A stretch of DNA of 64,000 nt from Streptomyces lasiicapitis (lineage in GTDB: Bacteria > Actinomycetota > Actinomycetes > Streptomycetales > Streptomycetaceae), in contig NZ_BMNG01000021.1 in NCBI RefSeq assembly GCF_014646335.1, forward strand, positions 62,001 to 126,000. The letters run 5' to 3'. The translations under genes were made by a program, and so were the position numbers. Shown piece after piece: positions 48,927 through 57,431 of the stretch. Numbering within the stretch: the stretch's first letter is position 1; every line of letters begins with the position of its first letter. A model generated the notes under the pieces. The model was given only the letters and a program-made list of their open reading frames with translations, was not told the DNA's origin and made no database searches.

Positions 48927-49664
48927 CTACTCCGGTCCGAATCCGACCTCCCCCAGCGCCCCCGCCGCCTCCCGGTCGAGCAGCACCGCCGAACCGCAGC
49001 CCCTCGGCAGCTCCCCCCGCTCCGCCGAGCTCACCAAGCGGCCCACCGTCCTGCGGTGGCGGGCGAAGGCGTAGTGCGACACCCCGCGGCCGCGGGACCG
49101 CTGGCCGGCCAGGGCCGTCTCGATCGGTACGTCGAGCAGGAGCAGGTGCAGCGTGGCGCCCCGGCGGGCGGCCGCGCGGGCCAGCCAGCGGCGGACCCAC
49201 GGCTGGGTGCCGCAGTCGTGGACGACCACGCCGGCGCCGGAGCGCAGGGCCCTGCGCAGGCCCGCGTAGTGCGCGACGCGGACCAGGGGGCGGTAGAGCG
49301 CGTACGGAAGCAGCCGGGGCATGCGGGCCGCCCAGCGGTCGCGGGTGTCCTGGGAGTCCACCCGCGGGCCCGCCACCGCGCGCCGCATCAGCGTGGACTT
49401 GCCGCTGCCGGGCAGCCCGGAGACGACCACGACGTCGCCGGGGGCGAAGACCAGGCGCCGCGGCCCGCGCCCCGCCCGCTCCCTGAGGTCCCGCACGACG
49501 GCCCGCGGGAAGTGCCCGAGGCTCTCCCGCGCCGGGGCGCCGGACTGCGGCGGCAGCGCCACACCGGCGCCGTTGCCCGGCGGCACGACCCCGCCGTCGG
49601 GCAGCGCCGCACCCCTGACGGGCACATAAGCACCGTTCCTGCGCACCGTGATCGGCCTCCCCAT
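48927..49664 (-). CDS. P-loop AAA/zeta-toxin-like kinase
   Basis: 245 residues from ATG at 49664. A GTG at 49673 (GGGGG eight bases upstream) is a good alternative. Walker A lies in FAPGDVVVVSGLPGSGKSTL. Downstream are RVDSQDTRDRWAARMP and ATLHLLLLDVPIETALAGQR, the lid/nucleotide-binding helix typical of small kinases of the AAA_33 group. SHYAFARHRRTVGRLVSSAE is a lid-like Arg-rich segment. The first 60 residues contain a prolyl, Gly-rich region. Function is unknown; the fold suits phosphorylation of a small molecule or RNA end. No antitoxin adjoins it. Confidence 0.8.
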   Translation of the reverse strand: MGRPITVRRNGAYVPVRGAALPDGGVVPPGNGAGVALPPQSGAPARESLGHFPRAVVRDLRERAGRGPRRLVFAPGDVVVVSGLPGSGKSTLMRRAVAGPRVDSQDTRDRWAARMPRLLPYALYRPLVRVAHYAGLRRALRSGAGVVVHDCGTQPWVRRWLARAAARRGATLHLLLLDVPIETALAGQRSRGRGVSHYAFARHRRTVGRLVSSAERGELPRGCGSAVLLDREAAGALGEVGFGPE

Positions 49665-49830
49665 GCTGGTCACGTCACTCACCCCCAGTACCTCTCCGTC
49701 GAGTGTAAAGAGCAGGTAATGCCGCACAAGAGCGCCGCGGCCCGGAAAAACCCGCTGCCCGGTCGCGGCTGTTGTGAAGCGGGGGCGCGTGCAATGATGT
49801 GCGCGCCAACTCCATACCGGCCGCTTGAAT

Positions 49831-50041
49831 CCGCGCGGGAGAGTTCCCAGCCACGACCATGGTCCTGGGACGCCGAAGGAGCAAGTTCCTCCCTTGAATC
49901 TCTCAGGCCCCGTACCGCGCGGGCGAGGCACATCTGAAAAGCGGGCCTTTCCCCGGTCACAGGGGCGGCTCCACCCAAGGTGCAAGTCATGACCCGTCAT
50001 ACGTACGGGACGTGGTGAACCTCTCAGGTTTATGACAGATG
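49831..50041 (+). promoter_or_regulatory. Tandem glycine riboswitch
   Basis: Aptamer 1 (49831-49920) has a P1 of CCGCGC/GCGCGG, the GGGAGAG strand, and the conserved cores CGCCGAAGGAGCAAG and GAATCTCTCAGGCCCC. Aptamer 2 (about 49931-50041) is closed by CATCTG (49931-49936) and CAGATG (50036-50041) and has CACCCAAGGTGCAAG and GGTGAACCTCTCAGGTTTAT. Its first strand reads GAAAAG instead of GGAGAG. Glycine binding would switch on the glycine cleavage genes downstream. GGGCGAGG at 49921-49928 is complementary to CCTCGCCC at 50053-50060, just before the gcvT ribosome-binding site, a candidate for the expression switch. Confidence 0.9.
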
Positions 50042-50088
50042 GGGAGGGTCGACCTCGCCCGTCATGCCATGCCCGGGAGCCAGTACTG

Positions 50089-51213
50089 ATGAGCCATACC
50101 TCACGCCACACCGCCCTCGATGCCCTGCATCGTTCGCTGGGTGCGACGATGACCGACTTCGCGGGCTGGGACATGCCGCTGCGGTACGGCAGCGAGCGCG
50201 ACGAGCACAACGCGGTCCGCACTCGCGCCGGACTCTTCGACCTCTCCCACATGGGCGAGATCACCGTCACCGGACCGCAGGCCGTGGACCTGCTCAACTT
50301 CGCCCTCGTCGGCAACATCGGCTCCGTCGGCGCCGGCCGCGCCCGCTACACCATGATCTGTCAGGCGGACGGCGGGATCCTCGACGACCTGATCGTCTAC
50401 CGGCTCGGTGAGACGGAGTACATGATCGTCGCCAACGCCGGCAACGCCCAGATCGTGCTTGATGCTGTGACCGAGCGCGCCGCCGGCTTCGACGCCGAGG
50501 TCCGCGACGACCGCGACGCGTACGCGCTGATCGCCGTCCAGGGCCCGGAGTCCCCCGGCATCCTGAAGTCCGTCACGGACGCCGACCTCGACGGCCTGAA
50601 GTACTACGCGGGTCTGCCCGGCACCGTCGCGGGCGTCCCGGCCCTGATCGCCCGCACGGGCTACACCGGCGAGGACGGCTTCGAGCTCTTCGTGGCCCCC
50701 GAGCACGCCGAGAAGCTGTGGCAGGCGCTGACCGAGGCGGGCGCCCCGGCGGGCCTGATCCCCTGCGGCCTGTCCTGCCGCGACACGCTGCGCCTGGAGG
50801 CGGGCATGCCGCTGTACGGGCACGAGCTGACGACGGCCCTGACGCCTTTCGACGCCGGTCTGGGACGGGTCGTCAAGTTTGACAAGACGTCCCACGCGGA
50901 CGACTTCGTGGGCGCGGACGCGCTGCGTGCCGCCGCCGAGCGCGCCGAGGCCGCTCCCCCGCGCAAGCTGGTCGGCCTGATCGCCGAGGGCCGCCGGGTC
51001 CCGCGCGCGGGCATGAGCGTGGTCGTCGACGGCCAGGTCGTCGGCGAGGTCACCTCCGGCGCGCCGTCCCCGACCCTCGGCAAGCCGATCGCGATGGCGT
51101 ACGTCGACGCGGCGCACGCGGCCCCCGGCACGGCGGGCGTGGGCGTGGACATCCGCGGCACGCACGAGCCGTACGAAGTCGTCGCGCTGCCGTTCTACAA
51201 GCGACAGAAGTAG
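50089..51213 (+). CDS. gcvT: Glycine cleavage system T protein (aminomethyltransferase)
   Basis: 374 residues from ATG at 50089, preceded by GGGAG. ALDALHRSLGATMTDFAGWD and GLFDLSHMGEITVTGPQAVD form the folate-binding start. DGGILDDLIVYRLGETEYMI has the catalytic Asp region, and GYTGEDGFELFVAPEHAEKL and GHELTTALTPFDAGLGRVVK complete the family blocks. GcvT transfers the methylene of the aminomethyl-lipoyl group of GcvH to tetrahydrofolate. It is first in the riboswitch-controlled unit. The gene for the P protein is not in the window. Confidence 0.97.
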   Translation: MSHTSRHTALDALHRSLGATMTDFAGWDMPLRYGSERDEHNAVRTRAGLFDLSHMGEITVTGPQAVDLLNFALVGNIGSVGAGRARYTMICQADGGILDDLIVYRLGETEYMIVANAGNAQIVLDAVTERAAGFDAEVRDDRDAYALIAVQGPESPGILKSVTDADLDGLKYYAGLPGTVAGVPALIARTGYTGEDGFELFVAPEHAEKLWQALTEAGAPAGLIPCGLSCRDTLRLEAGMPLYGHELTTALTPFDAGLGRVVKFDKTSHADDFVGADALRAAAERAEAAPPRKLVGLIAEGRRVPRAGMSVVVDGQVVGEVTSGAPSPTLGKPIAMAYVDAAHAAPGTAGVGVDIRGTHEPYEVVALPFYKRQK

Positions 51214-51356
51214 CGTCGGGAGCGCCACCGGACCTCCGCCGGATGCCCGGTGGCTGTCCGCCGGAACGATTCGGCGGCGCGACCAGGAACAACGCTCGTC
51301 TCAGTCCTCAAGACCATGTGCATCAGCACCTGCCCGCGTACAGGAGAATTCAGGCC

Positions 51357-51734
51357 ATGAGCAACCCCCAGCAGCTGCGTTACAGCAAGGAGCACGAGTG
51401 GCTGTCGGCCACCGAGGACGGTGTGGCGACGGTCGGTATCACCGAGTACGCGGCCAACGCGCTCGGTGACGTCGTCTACGCCGACCTGCCGGCCGCAGGC
51501 ACCACGGTCACCGCGGGCGAGACCTGCGGTGAGCTGGAGTCGACCAAGTCGGTCAGCGACCTGTACTCGCCGATCACCGGTGAGGTCGTCGAGGCCAACC
51601 AGGACGTCGTCGACGACCCGTCCCTGGTGAACTCGGCCCCCTTCACGGGCGGCTGGCTGTTCAAGGTGCGCGTCGCGGAGGAGCCGGGCGACCTGCTCTC
51701 CGCCGACGAGTACACCGCGTTCGCAGGCAGCTGA
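51357..51734 (+). CDS. gcvH: Glycine cleavage system H protein
   Basis: 125 residues from ATG at 51357 (AGGAG eight bases upstream). LRYSKEHEWLSATEDGVATV opens the typical lipoyl-like fold, and the lipoylated Lys lies in GETCGELESTKSVSDLYSPI (E-S-T-K-S). It carries the aminomethyl intermediate between the P, T and L proteins. It lies 143 bp after gcvT, with no terminator-like hairpin seen between them, so cotranscription under the riboswitch is likely. Confidence 0.97.
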   Translation: MSNPQQLRYSKEHEWLSATEDGVATVGITEYAANALGDVVYADLPAAGTTVTAGETCGELESTKSVSDLYSPITGEVVEANQDVVDDPSLVNSAPFTGGWLFKVRVAEEPGDLLSADEYTAFAGS

Positions 51735-51759
51735 CCACGGCGTAAGGACTGATCTTCCG

Positions 51760-53022
51760 ATGTCGCTTATGAACACCCCTCTCCACGAGCTCGACCCGGA
51801 CGTCGCCGCCGCCGTCGACGCCGAGCTCCACCGCCAGCAGTCCACCCTCGAAATGATCGCCTCGGAGAACTTCGCTCCGGTCGCCGTCATGGAGGCCCAG
51901 GGCACCGTCCTCACCAACAAGTACGCCGAGGGCTACCCCGGCCGCCGCTACTACGGCGGCTGTGAGCACGTGGACGTGACCGAGCAGATCGCGATCGACC
52001 GGGTCAAGGACCTGTTCGGCGCCGAGTACGCCAACGTCCAGCCGCACTCCGGCGCCTCCGCCAACCAGGCCGCCCTCTTCGCGATCGCCCAGCCCGGCGA
52101 CACGATCCTCGGCCTGGACCTGGCGCACGGCGGGCACCTCACCCACGGCATGCGCCTGAACTTCTCCGGCAAGCAGTTCAACGTGGTCGCCTACCACGTG
52201 GACGAGGCCGGTCTGGTCGACATGGCCGAGGTCGAGCGCCTGGCCAAGGAGAACAGCCCGAAGGTGATCATCGCGGGCTGGTCCGCCTACCCGCGCCAGC
52301 TGGACTTCGCGGAGTTCCGCCGGATCGCCGACGAGGTCGGCGCGAAGCTGTGGGTCGACATGGCGCACTTCGCCGGGCTCGTCGCCGCAGGGCTGCACCC
52401 GAACCCGGTGCCGTACGCGGACGTGGTCACCTCCACCACGCACAAGACCCTCGGCGGTCCGCGCGGCGGCATCATCCTGGCCCGCAACAAGGACTTCGCG
52501 AAGAAGCTGAACTCGGCGGTCTTCCCCGGCTTCCAGGGCGGCCCCCTCGAGCACGTGATCGCGGCCAAGGCGGTCTCCTTCAAGGTCGCGGCGACCGAGG
52601 AGTTCAAGGAGCGACAGCAGCGCACCCTGGACGGCGCCCGCATCCTGGCCGAGCGCCTGGTGCAGGACGACGCGAAGGCCGTCGGCGTCGACGTCCTGTC
52701 CGGCGGCACGGACGTGCACCTGGTCCTCGTCGACCTGCGCAACAGCGAGCTCGACGGCCAGCAGGCCGAGGACCGCCTCCACGAGGTCGGCATCACGGTC
52801 AACCGCAACGCCATCCCGAACGACCCGCGCCCGCCGATGGTCACCTCGGGCCTGCGCATCGGCACCCCGGCCCTCGCCACGCGCGGCTTCGACGCCGACG
52901 ACTTCCGCGAGGTCGCCGACGTCATCGCCGAGGCCCTCAAGCCCGGCTTCGACGCCGAGTCCCTCAAGGCCCGCGTGTCCGCTCTGGCCGCGAAGCACCC
53001 GCTGTACCCCGGCCTGAAGTAG
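51760..53022 (+). CDS. glyA: Serine hydroxymethyltransferase
   Basis: 420 residues. QQSTLEMIASENFAPVAVME and EGYPGRRYYGGCEHVDVTEQ form the substrate pocket, and the PLP Lys lies in DVVTSTTHKTLGGPRGGIIL (T-H-K-T-L-G-G-P-R-G). The enzyme converts glycine and methylenetetrahydrofolate to serine and back. With the glycine cleavage proteins it makes serine from two glycines, which sdaA then deaminates. It lies 25 bp after gcvH in the same unit. A 17-bp hairpin follows it. Confidence 0.98.
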   Translation: MSLMNTPLHELDPDVAAAVDAELHRQQSTLEMIASENFAPVAVMEAQGTVLTNKYAEGYPGRRYYGGCEHVDVTEQIAIDRVKDLFGAEYANVQPHSGASANQAALFAIAQPGDTILGLDLAHGGHLTHGMRLNFSGKQFNVVAYHVDEAGLVDMAEVERLAKENSPKVIIAGWSAYPRQLDFAEFRRIADEVGAKLWVDMAHFAGLVAAGLHPNPVPYADVVTSTTHKTLGGPRGGIILARNKDFAKKLNSAVFPGFQGGPLEHVIAAKAVSFKVAATEEFKERQQRTLDGARILAERLVQDDAKAVGVDVLSGGTDVHLVLVDLRNSELDGQQAEDRLHEVGITVNRNAIPNDPRPPMVTSGLRIGTPALATRGFDADDFREVADVIAEALKPGFDAESLKARVSALAAKHPLYPGLK

Positions 53023-53052
53023 TTTCGTACGCTTTCGTTGGTACGGACTTCC

Positions 53053-53098
53053 GGGGCACCGCGCACACTGGACATGAGGACAGTGCGCGCGGTGCCCC
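53053..53098 (+). terminator. Strong hairpin after glyA
   Basis: GGGGCACCGCGCACACT and AGTGCGCGCGGTGCCCC pair over 17 bp with one mismatch; the loop is 12 bases. There is no T-tract. It starts 30 bases beyond the glyA stop, separating the gcv-glyA unit from sdaA. A 14-bp direct repeat CCACCAGCAGTCCC follows at 53111 and 53132. Confidence 0.8.
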
Positions 53099-53238
53099 GC
53101 ACCACGTGCCCCACCAGCAGTCCCAGCAGCACCACCAGCAGTCCCGCAAGCCCGCGTAGCACCGACCGGCCCGCGCAGCACCGCCCTCGCTCGACCGGCA
53201 GACAACGGCGTCTACCACCCCATCATTGGAGTTCTCCC

Positions 53239-54624
53239 GTGGCCATCTCGGTCTTCGACCTGTTCTCGATCGGCATCGGCCCGTCCAGCTCCCACACGGT
53301 CGGCCCGATGCGCGCGGCCCGCATGTTCGCGCGCCGCCTCAAGAACGAGGGCCTGCTGGCCCACACCGTCTCGATACGCGCGGAGCTGTACGGCTCCCTG
53401 GGAGCCACCGGCCACGGCCACGGCACCCCCAAGGCCGTCCTGCTCGGCCTGGAGGGCGAGTCCCCGCGCACGGTGAACGTGGAGTCCGCCGACGACCGCG
53501 TCGAGGAGATCAAGTCCTCCGGCCGCCTGAACGTCCTCGGCATGCACGACATCGCCTTCGCCTTCGACGACGACCTGGTCCTGCACCGCCGCAAGGCCCT
53601 GCCGTACCACGCCAACGGCATGACGATCTTCGCGTACGACACCGACGGCGCCCTCGTCCTGGAGAAGACGTACTACTCGGTGGGCGGCGGGTTCGTGGTG
53701 GACGAGGACGCAGTTGCCGGGGAGAACCCGATCGTCCCCGACGACACCGTCCTGAAGCACCCCTTCCGCACCGGCGACGAGCTCCTTCGCCTGTCCTCCG
53801 AGACCGGCCTGTCCATCTCCGCGCTGATGCTGGAGAACGAGAAGGCCTGGCGCACCGAGGAGGAGATCCGCGAGGGCCTCCTCGACATCTGGCGCGTCAT
53901 GCAGGCCTGCGTCTCGCGCGGCATGGCCCGCGAGGGCATCCTGCCCGGCGGCCTCAAGGTGCGCCGCCGCGCCGCGAACTCCGCGCGGCAGCTGCGCGCC
54001 GAGGGCGACCCGCAGGCCCGGGCGATGGAGTGGATCACGCTCTACGCGATGGCCGTGAACGAGGAGAACGCCGCCGGCGGCCGCGTGGTCACCGCGCCGA
54101 CTAACGGCGCAGCGGGCATCATCCCGGCCGTCCTGCACTACTACATGAACTTCGTGCCCGGCGGCTCCTCCCAAGAAGAAAAGGATGAGGGCGTCGTCCG
54201 CTTCCTGCTCGCCGCGGGCGCCATCGGCATGCTCTTCAAGGAGAACGCCTCCATCTCCGGCGCCGAGGTCGGCTGCCAGGGCGAGGTCGGCTCCGCCTGC
54301 TCGATGGCCGCGGGCGCCCTCGCCGAGGTCCTCGGCGGCTCCCCCGAGCAGGTGGAGAACGCCGCCGAGATCGGCATGGAACACAACCTCGGCCTCACCT
54401 GCGACCCGGTCGGCGGCCTCGTACAGATCCCCTGCATCGAGCGCAACGGCATGGCCGCCGTGAAGGCCGTGACCGCCGCGAAGATGGCGATGCGCGGCGA
54501 CGGCAGCCACAAGGTGTCCCTCGACAAGGTCATCAAGACCATGAAGGAGACCGGCGCCGACATGAGCGTCAAGTACAAGGAGACGGCGCGCGGCGGGCTC
54601 GCCGTGAACATCATCGAGTGCTGA
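53239..54624 (+). CDS. sdaA: L-serine ammonia-lyase (iron-sulfur)
   Basis: 461 residues from GTG at 53239, with GGAG eight bases upstream. The N-terminal domain SVFDLFSIGIGPSSSHTVGP has the substrate-binding S-S-S-H-T. The C-terminal domain has GAEVGCQGEVGSACSMAAGA, then CDPVGGLVQIPCIERNGMAA, giving the conserved cysteines that hold the 4Fe-4S cluster. TNGAAGIIPAVLHYYMNFVP is another family block. The single-chain type II enzyme releases ammonia and pyruvate from serine, so it drains serine made from glycine. It has its own leader after the glyA hairpin. Confidence 0.97.
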   Translation: MAISVFDLFSIGIGPSSSHTVGPMRAARMFARRLKNEGLLAHTVSIRAELYGSLGATGHGHGTPKAVLLGLEGESPRTVNVESADDRVEEIKSSGRLNVLGMHDIAFAFDDDLVLHRRKALPYHANGMTIFAYDTDGALVLEKTYYSVGGGFVVDEDAVAGENPIVPDDTVLKHPFRTGDELLRLSSETGLSISALMLENEKAWRTEEEIREGLLDIWRVMQACVSRGMAREGILPGGLKVRRRAANSARQLRAEGDPQARAMEWITLYAMAVNEENAAGGRVVTAPTNGAAGIIPAVLHYYMNFVPGGSSQEEKDEGVVRFLLAAGAIGMLFKENASISGAEVGCQGEVGSACSMAAGALAEVLGGSPEQVENAAEIGMEHNLGLTCDPVGGLVQIPCIERNGMAAVKAVTAAKMAMRGDGSHKVSLDKVIKTMKETGADMSVKYKETARGGLAVNIIEC

Positions 54625-54656
54625 GCCAGGCCGCGCGCCGCCCTCTCGCATGGCGC

Positions 54657-55532
54657 CTAGTTGTGCGCGATCAGTGACTCCACCAGTCCGGCGCGGGTGT
54701 TGGGATAGTCCATCGGTACGATCCCGAGCCCGCGCCAGCCGCGTCCCTCCGCGCTCTCCAGGAGGGTGTGCGTCCTCGGGTTGAGGTCGTCGGAGTTCCA
54801 GCGCGGCGGGATCGCGGCCGCGGTGCTCACGAAGTTGATGTACTGCTTGCCGGGCTGGCTCGCGGCCTTCCTGAAGTGGGCCTCGATCTTGGGGTACTTG
54901 GCGGCGGGCGCGGCGTTGTAGTCGTCCTGGATGTCGAAGAGGCCGCCGTCGCCCCAGCGGATGCCGCCGGGCAACCCGCCGTTGTCGGCGATGAGGACGA
55001 CCTTTCCGCGTACGTCGCCGAGGCGCGGCCAGGCGCCGCCGATGTGGAAGAGGGAACGCCAGCCGCGCCGGTCCAGGTAGTCGTCGAAGATGGCCCGGAA
55101 CGCGGCGTCGTTCTCCTCCGAGTACTCCTGCTTGACCCGCATCAGCACGGTTTCGCTCGGCTGCCCGCGCAGGAAGTCCCGGCAGGCACCCAGCACGTCG
55201 TCGAAGTTCAGATTCTGGTAGAACGCGCCGTGGTGGATGGTGAAGGACCCCTCGAACGCACGGCACCGGATGTCCAGGAACCGTATGCCGGAGGCGAGTT
55301 GCTGACTGATCGTGGTGTTCTGGCACTCCACCCACCACCCGCCGAAGCGGGCGCCGGAGTCGTGCGTTCCGGGAATCGTCAGACGCTGCAACGCAGTTGA
55401 GGCGTCGATGCCCGCCATCCAGTCCTGCGTACCAAGAGCGCGGCGGGTGGCTCGGGCGGGCGGGGCGAGGAGGGCGGCGGAGGCCGTCGCTGCGGCGGCG
55501 GAGCCGAGGAAGGCGCGGCGGGTCAGGGGCAT
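54657..55532 (-). CDS. Tat-exported phosphatidylinositol-specific phospholipase C-like protein
   Basis: 291 residues from ATG at 55532. The signal is twin-arginine (LTRRAFLGSAAAATASAALL). The PI-PLC X domain has RLTIPGTHDSGARFGG (first catalytic His in G-T-H-D-S), the second His in EGSFTIHHGAFYQNLNFDDV, and DFLRGQPSETVLMRVKQEYS. The order and spacing fit bacterial PI-PLCs, which cleave phosphatidylinositol without calcium. It is divergent from the GH25 gene, with repeats in the 266 bp between them that look like PHO boxes. It is convergent with sdaA (32 bp). Confidence 0.92.
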   Translation of the reverse strand: MPLTRRAFLGSAAAATASAALLAPPARATRRALGTQDWMAGIDASTALQRLTIPGTHDSGARFGGWWVECQNTTISQQLASGIRFLDIRCRAFEGSFTIHHGAFYQNLNFDDVLGACRDFLRGQPSETVLMRVKQEYSEENDAAFRAIFDDYLDRRGWRSLFHIGGAWPRLGDVRGKVVLIADNGGLPGGIRWGDGGLFDIQDDYNAAPAAKYPKIEAHFRKAASQPGKQYINFVSTAAAIPPRWNSDDLNPRTHTLLESAEGRGWRGLGIVPMDYPNTRAGLVESLIAHN

Positions 55533-55653
55533 GTGGGGGTCCCGTATCCGTGAGGTGTCCGTGAGTGGGAAGTGGCGCACGCGCGTGCCCGTACTCCATA
55601 CACGTACGGAGGCAAGGAACGCCAGTACGAGGGTGGAACCAGCCCCTGACGGG

Positions 55654-55712
55654 GAACGGTCAAGTAGCGGTCAACTTTTGACCGTTCACCCACCAGGCTC
55701 GAACCGTTCACC
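55654..55712. promoter_or_regulatory. PHO-box-like direct repeats and inverted repeats
   Basis: GGTCAA occurs at 55658 and again at 55669, exactly 11 bp apart. GTTCACC occurs at 55684 and 55706, 22 bp (two times 11) apart. Streptomyces PhoP boxes are 11-bp direct repeats of the type GGTCA or GTTCACC. GAACGGTCAA (55654) and TTGACCGTTC (55678) also form a perfect 10-bp inverted repeat, and CGGTCAA-ctt-TTGACCG is a perfect 17-bp palindrome at 55668-55684. PhoP is one candidate; a dimeric repressor is another. Confidence 0.5.
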
Positions 55713-55798
55713 GACTCACCGATCACGCGCCGAGTACTCAGGCCACCCCACGGGCCAGGCGCCGGGCGCACTCCCCCCCCCACCGCTGGAGGCCACCC

Positions 55799-56350
55799 AT
55801 GCTGCGCGGCATAGACGTCAGCTCCTACCAGTCGTCCTTCTCCACCGACGGACTCTCCTTCGTCATCATCAAGGCCACGGAAGGCCGCTCGTACATCAAC
55901 CCCCGCCTCACCGCCCAGACCAAACTCGCCCGCGACGGCGGCTGCGTCGTCGGCTTCTACCACTTCCTGTGGCCGGGCAACATCACGGCCCAGGCCGAGT
56001 ACTTCGTGAGCAAGGCGCCGGAGAAGGCCGGGGACTTACTGGCGGTGGACTGGGAGCACACCGGCGACGGCACGGCGGCGACCAACGCCGAGAAGGACCG
56101 TTTCATCCGCGAGATGAAACGCCTGCGGCCCAGCCATAGGGTGATGCTCTACTGCAATCGCGACTTTTGGCTCAACCGGGACACAACGTCCTACGCGGGC
56201 GACGGCCTCTGGATCGCCGACTACGTGACCGCGGGCAAGCCCCGCATCCAGGCCAAGTGGCGCATCCACCAGTACACGTCGACGCCGCTCGACAAGAACG
56301 TCGCGGACTTCGCGAGCGAGGACGCGATGCGGGACTGGGCCACGCCGTAG
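55799..56350 (+). CDS. GH25-family lysozyme (no signal peptide)
   Basis: 183 residues. LRGIDVSSYQSSFSTDGLSF opens with the GH25 D-V-S-x-Y-Q motif, and FVIIKATEGRSYINPRL follows. The catalytic D-x-E is in GDLLAVDWEHTGDGTAATNA, and WIADYVTAGKPRIQAKWRIH completes the barrel. It should cleave the glycan of peptidoglycan. There is no recognisable signal peptide or anchor, unlike most bacterial GH25 enzymes, so it may leave the cell by lysis or another path. The start codon follows a C-rich stretch with GGAGG four bases before it, so the start is secure. Confidence 0.9.
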   Translation: MLRGIDVSSYQSSFSTDGLSFVIIKATEGRSYINPRLTAQTKLARDGGCVVGFYHFLWPGNITAQAEYFVSKAPEKAGDLLAVDWEHTGDGTAATNAEKDRFIREMKRLRPSHRVMLYCNRDFWLNRDTTSYAGDGLWIADYVTAGKPRIQAKWRIHQYTSTPLDKNVADFASEDAMRDWATP

Positions 56351-56411
56351 CCCGGTCCCGCACCCGCACCCGCGCCGACCGCCCCGCGCGCACGCCGACC
56401 GCGCGCAGGCA

Positions 56412-57407
56412 CTACGGCCGCACGACGATCTTGCCGATGTGGGTGTTCGTCTCCATCAGGCGGTGGGCGTCCGGCATGTGGGCGAGGCCTTCGAAGACCT
56501 TGGCTATCCGGGGGCGCAGGGTGCCGTCCCTCAGGCCCGAGTTGAGGTAGGCGGCGGCGCGGCGGCGGCCGTCCTCGGTGTCGGTGACTATGGCGTTGTT
56601 GTAGCCGTGGACGGTTACGGGCCAGGTCATCGGGATGGTGGTGGGGCGGCCGTCGAGCCAGCCGTAGAGGATGTATGTGGCGTCCTGGGCCGCGGCCTCG
56701 CCGAGGGTCTGGAAGGCGGGGCCGCCGATCGCGTCCAGGATGATGTCGGCGCCTCGGCCTTCGGTGAGGCGCTTTGTTTCCTTCGGGATGTCTTCTGTGT
56801 CGGTGACTATTACGTGTTCCGCGCCCAGGTCGAGGAGTTGTTGACGCTTGTCCTCGGTGCGGGTGGTCGCGATGGGGGTCGCGCCTGCTCGGCGTACGAC
56901 CTGGAGGGCCGCCGTGCCCACCCCGCTGGACGCGCCCGTGATCAGGACGTGGTCGCCGGGGCGCATGCCCGCGCGCAGGTGGAGGGCGCCGTACGCGGTG
57001 GTGTAGGTGAGCCAGACGGCGGCCGCCGTGACCGCGTCGACGTCGGCGGGGCGGCGGGCCACCGCGTGCTGCGGCAGCACGACGCGGTCCGCGTACACGC
57101 CTTGGGCGCTGAGTTCGAGGTTGCCGGTGGTCAGCACGGTGTCGCCGGGTGCGAACGCCGTCACGCCCTCGCCCACCGCCTCGATCACGCCCGCGGCCTC
57201 GTAGCCGTTGCGGGATGCGGGCAGGGTGGCCGGGTAGTAGTAGGTGCCCGCGCGGAAGAGCGCGTCGGCGCGGTTGAGGCCGAGGGCCTCGACCTTGATG
57301 AGGACTTCGCCGGGTGCCGGGGCGGCGAGTTCCAGCTCCCGCACCTTCAGGACCTCGGGTCCGCCGGTCTCGTCAAAAAGCACTGTGTGCGCAGTAGTTG
57401 AGGTCAT
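56412..57407 (-). CDS. Quinone oxidoreductase/alcohol dehydrogenase-like MDR protein
   Basis: 331 residues. The GroES-like part has VKVEALGLNRADALFRAGTY (N-R-A-D) and GYEAAGVIEAVGEGVTAFAP. The Rossmann loop is ITGASSGVGTAALQVVRRAG (A-S-S-G-V-G), followed by GATPIATTRTEDKRQQLLDL. No zinc-binding Cys are present. NADPH specificity is likely (T-T-R-T-E-D-K after beta-2). It is divergent from an AraC-type gene, so may be its target. Confidence 0.9.
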   Translation of the reverse strand: MTSTTAHTVLFDETGGPEVLKVRELELAAPAPGEVLIKVEALGLNRADALFRAGTYYYPATLPASRNGYEAAGVIEAVGEGVTAFAPGDTVLTTGNLELSAQGVYADRVVLPQHAVARRPADVDAVTAAAVWLTYTTAYGALHLRAGMRPGDHVLITGASSGVGTAALQVVRRAGATPIATTRTEDKRQQLLDLGAEHVIVTDTEDIPKETKRLTEGRGADIILDAIGGPAFQTLGEAAAQDATYILYGWLDGRPTTIPMTWPVTVHGYNNAIVTDTEDGRRRAAAYLNSGLRDGTLRPRIAKVFEGLAHMPDAHRLMETNTHIGKIVVRP

Positions 57408-57431
57408 GAGTGTGACGCTATGCGTGGTCCG

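Noticed and set aside
52287..53162. A leftward frame starting MLRGLAGLLVVLLGLLVGHV, which looks like a membrane signal
   Set aside because: After the hydrophobic start it runs for 250 codons antisense to glyA, the hydrophobicity comes from the CAGCAG/CCACCAGCAG direct repeats, and no stop occurs in the intergenic region.
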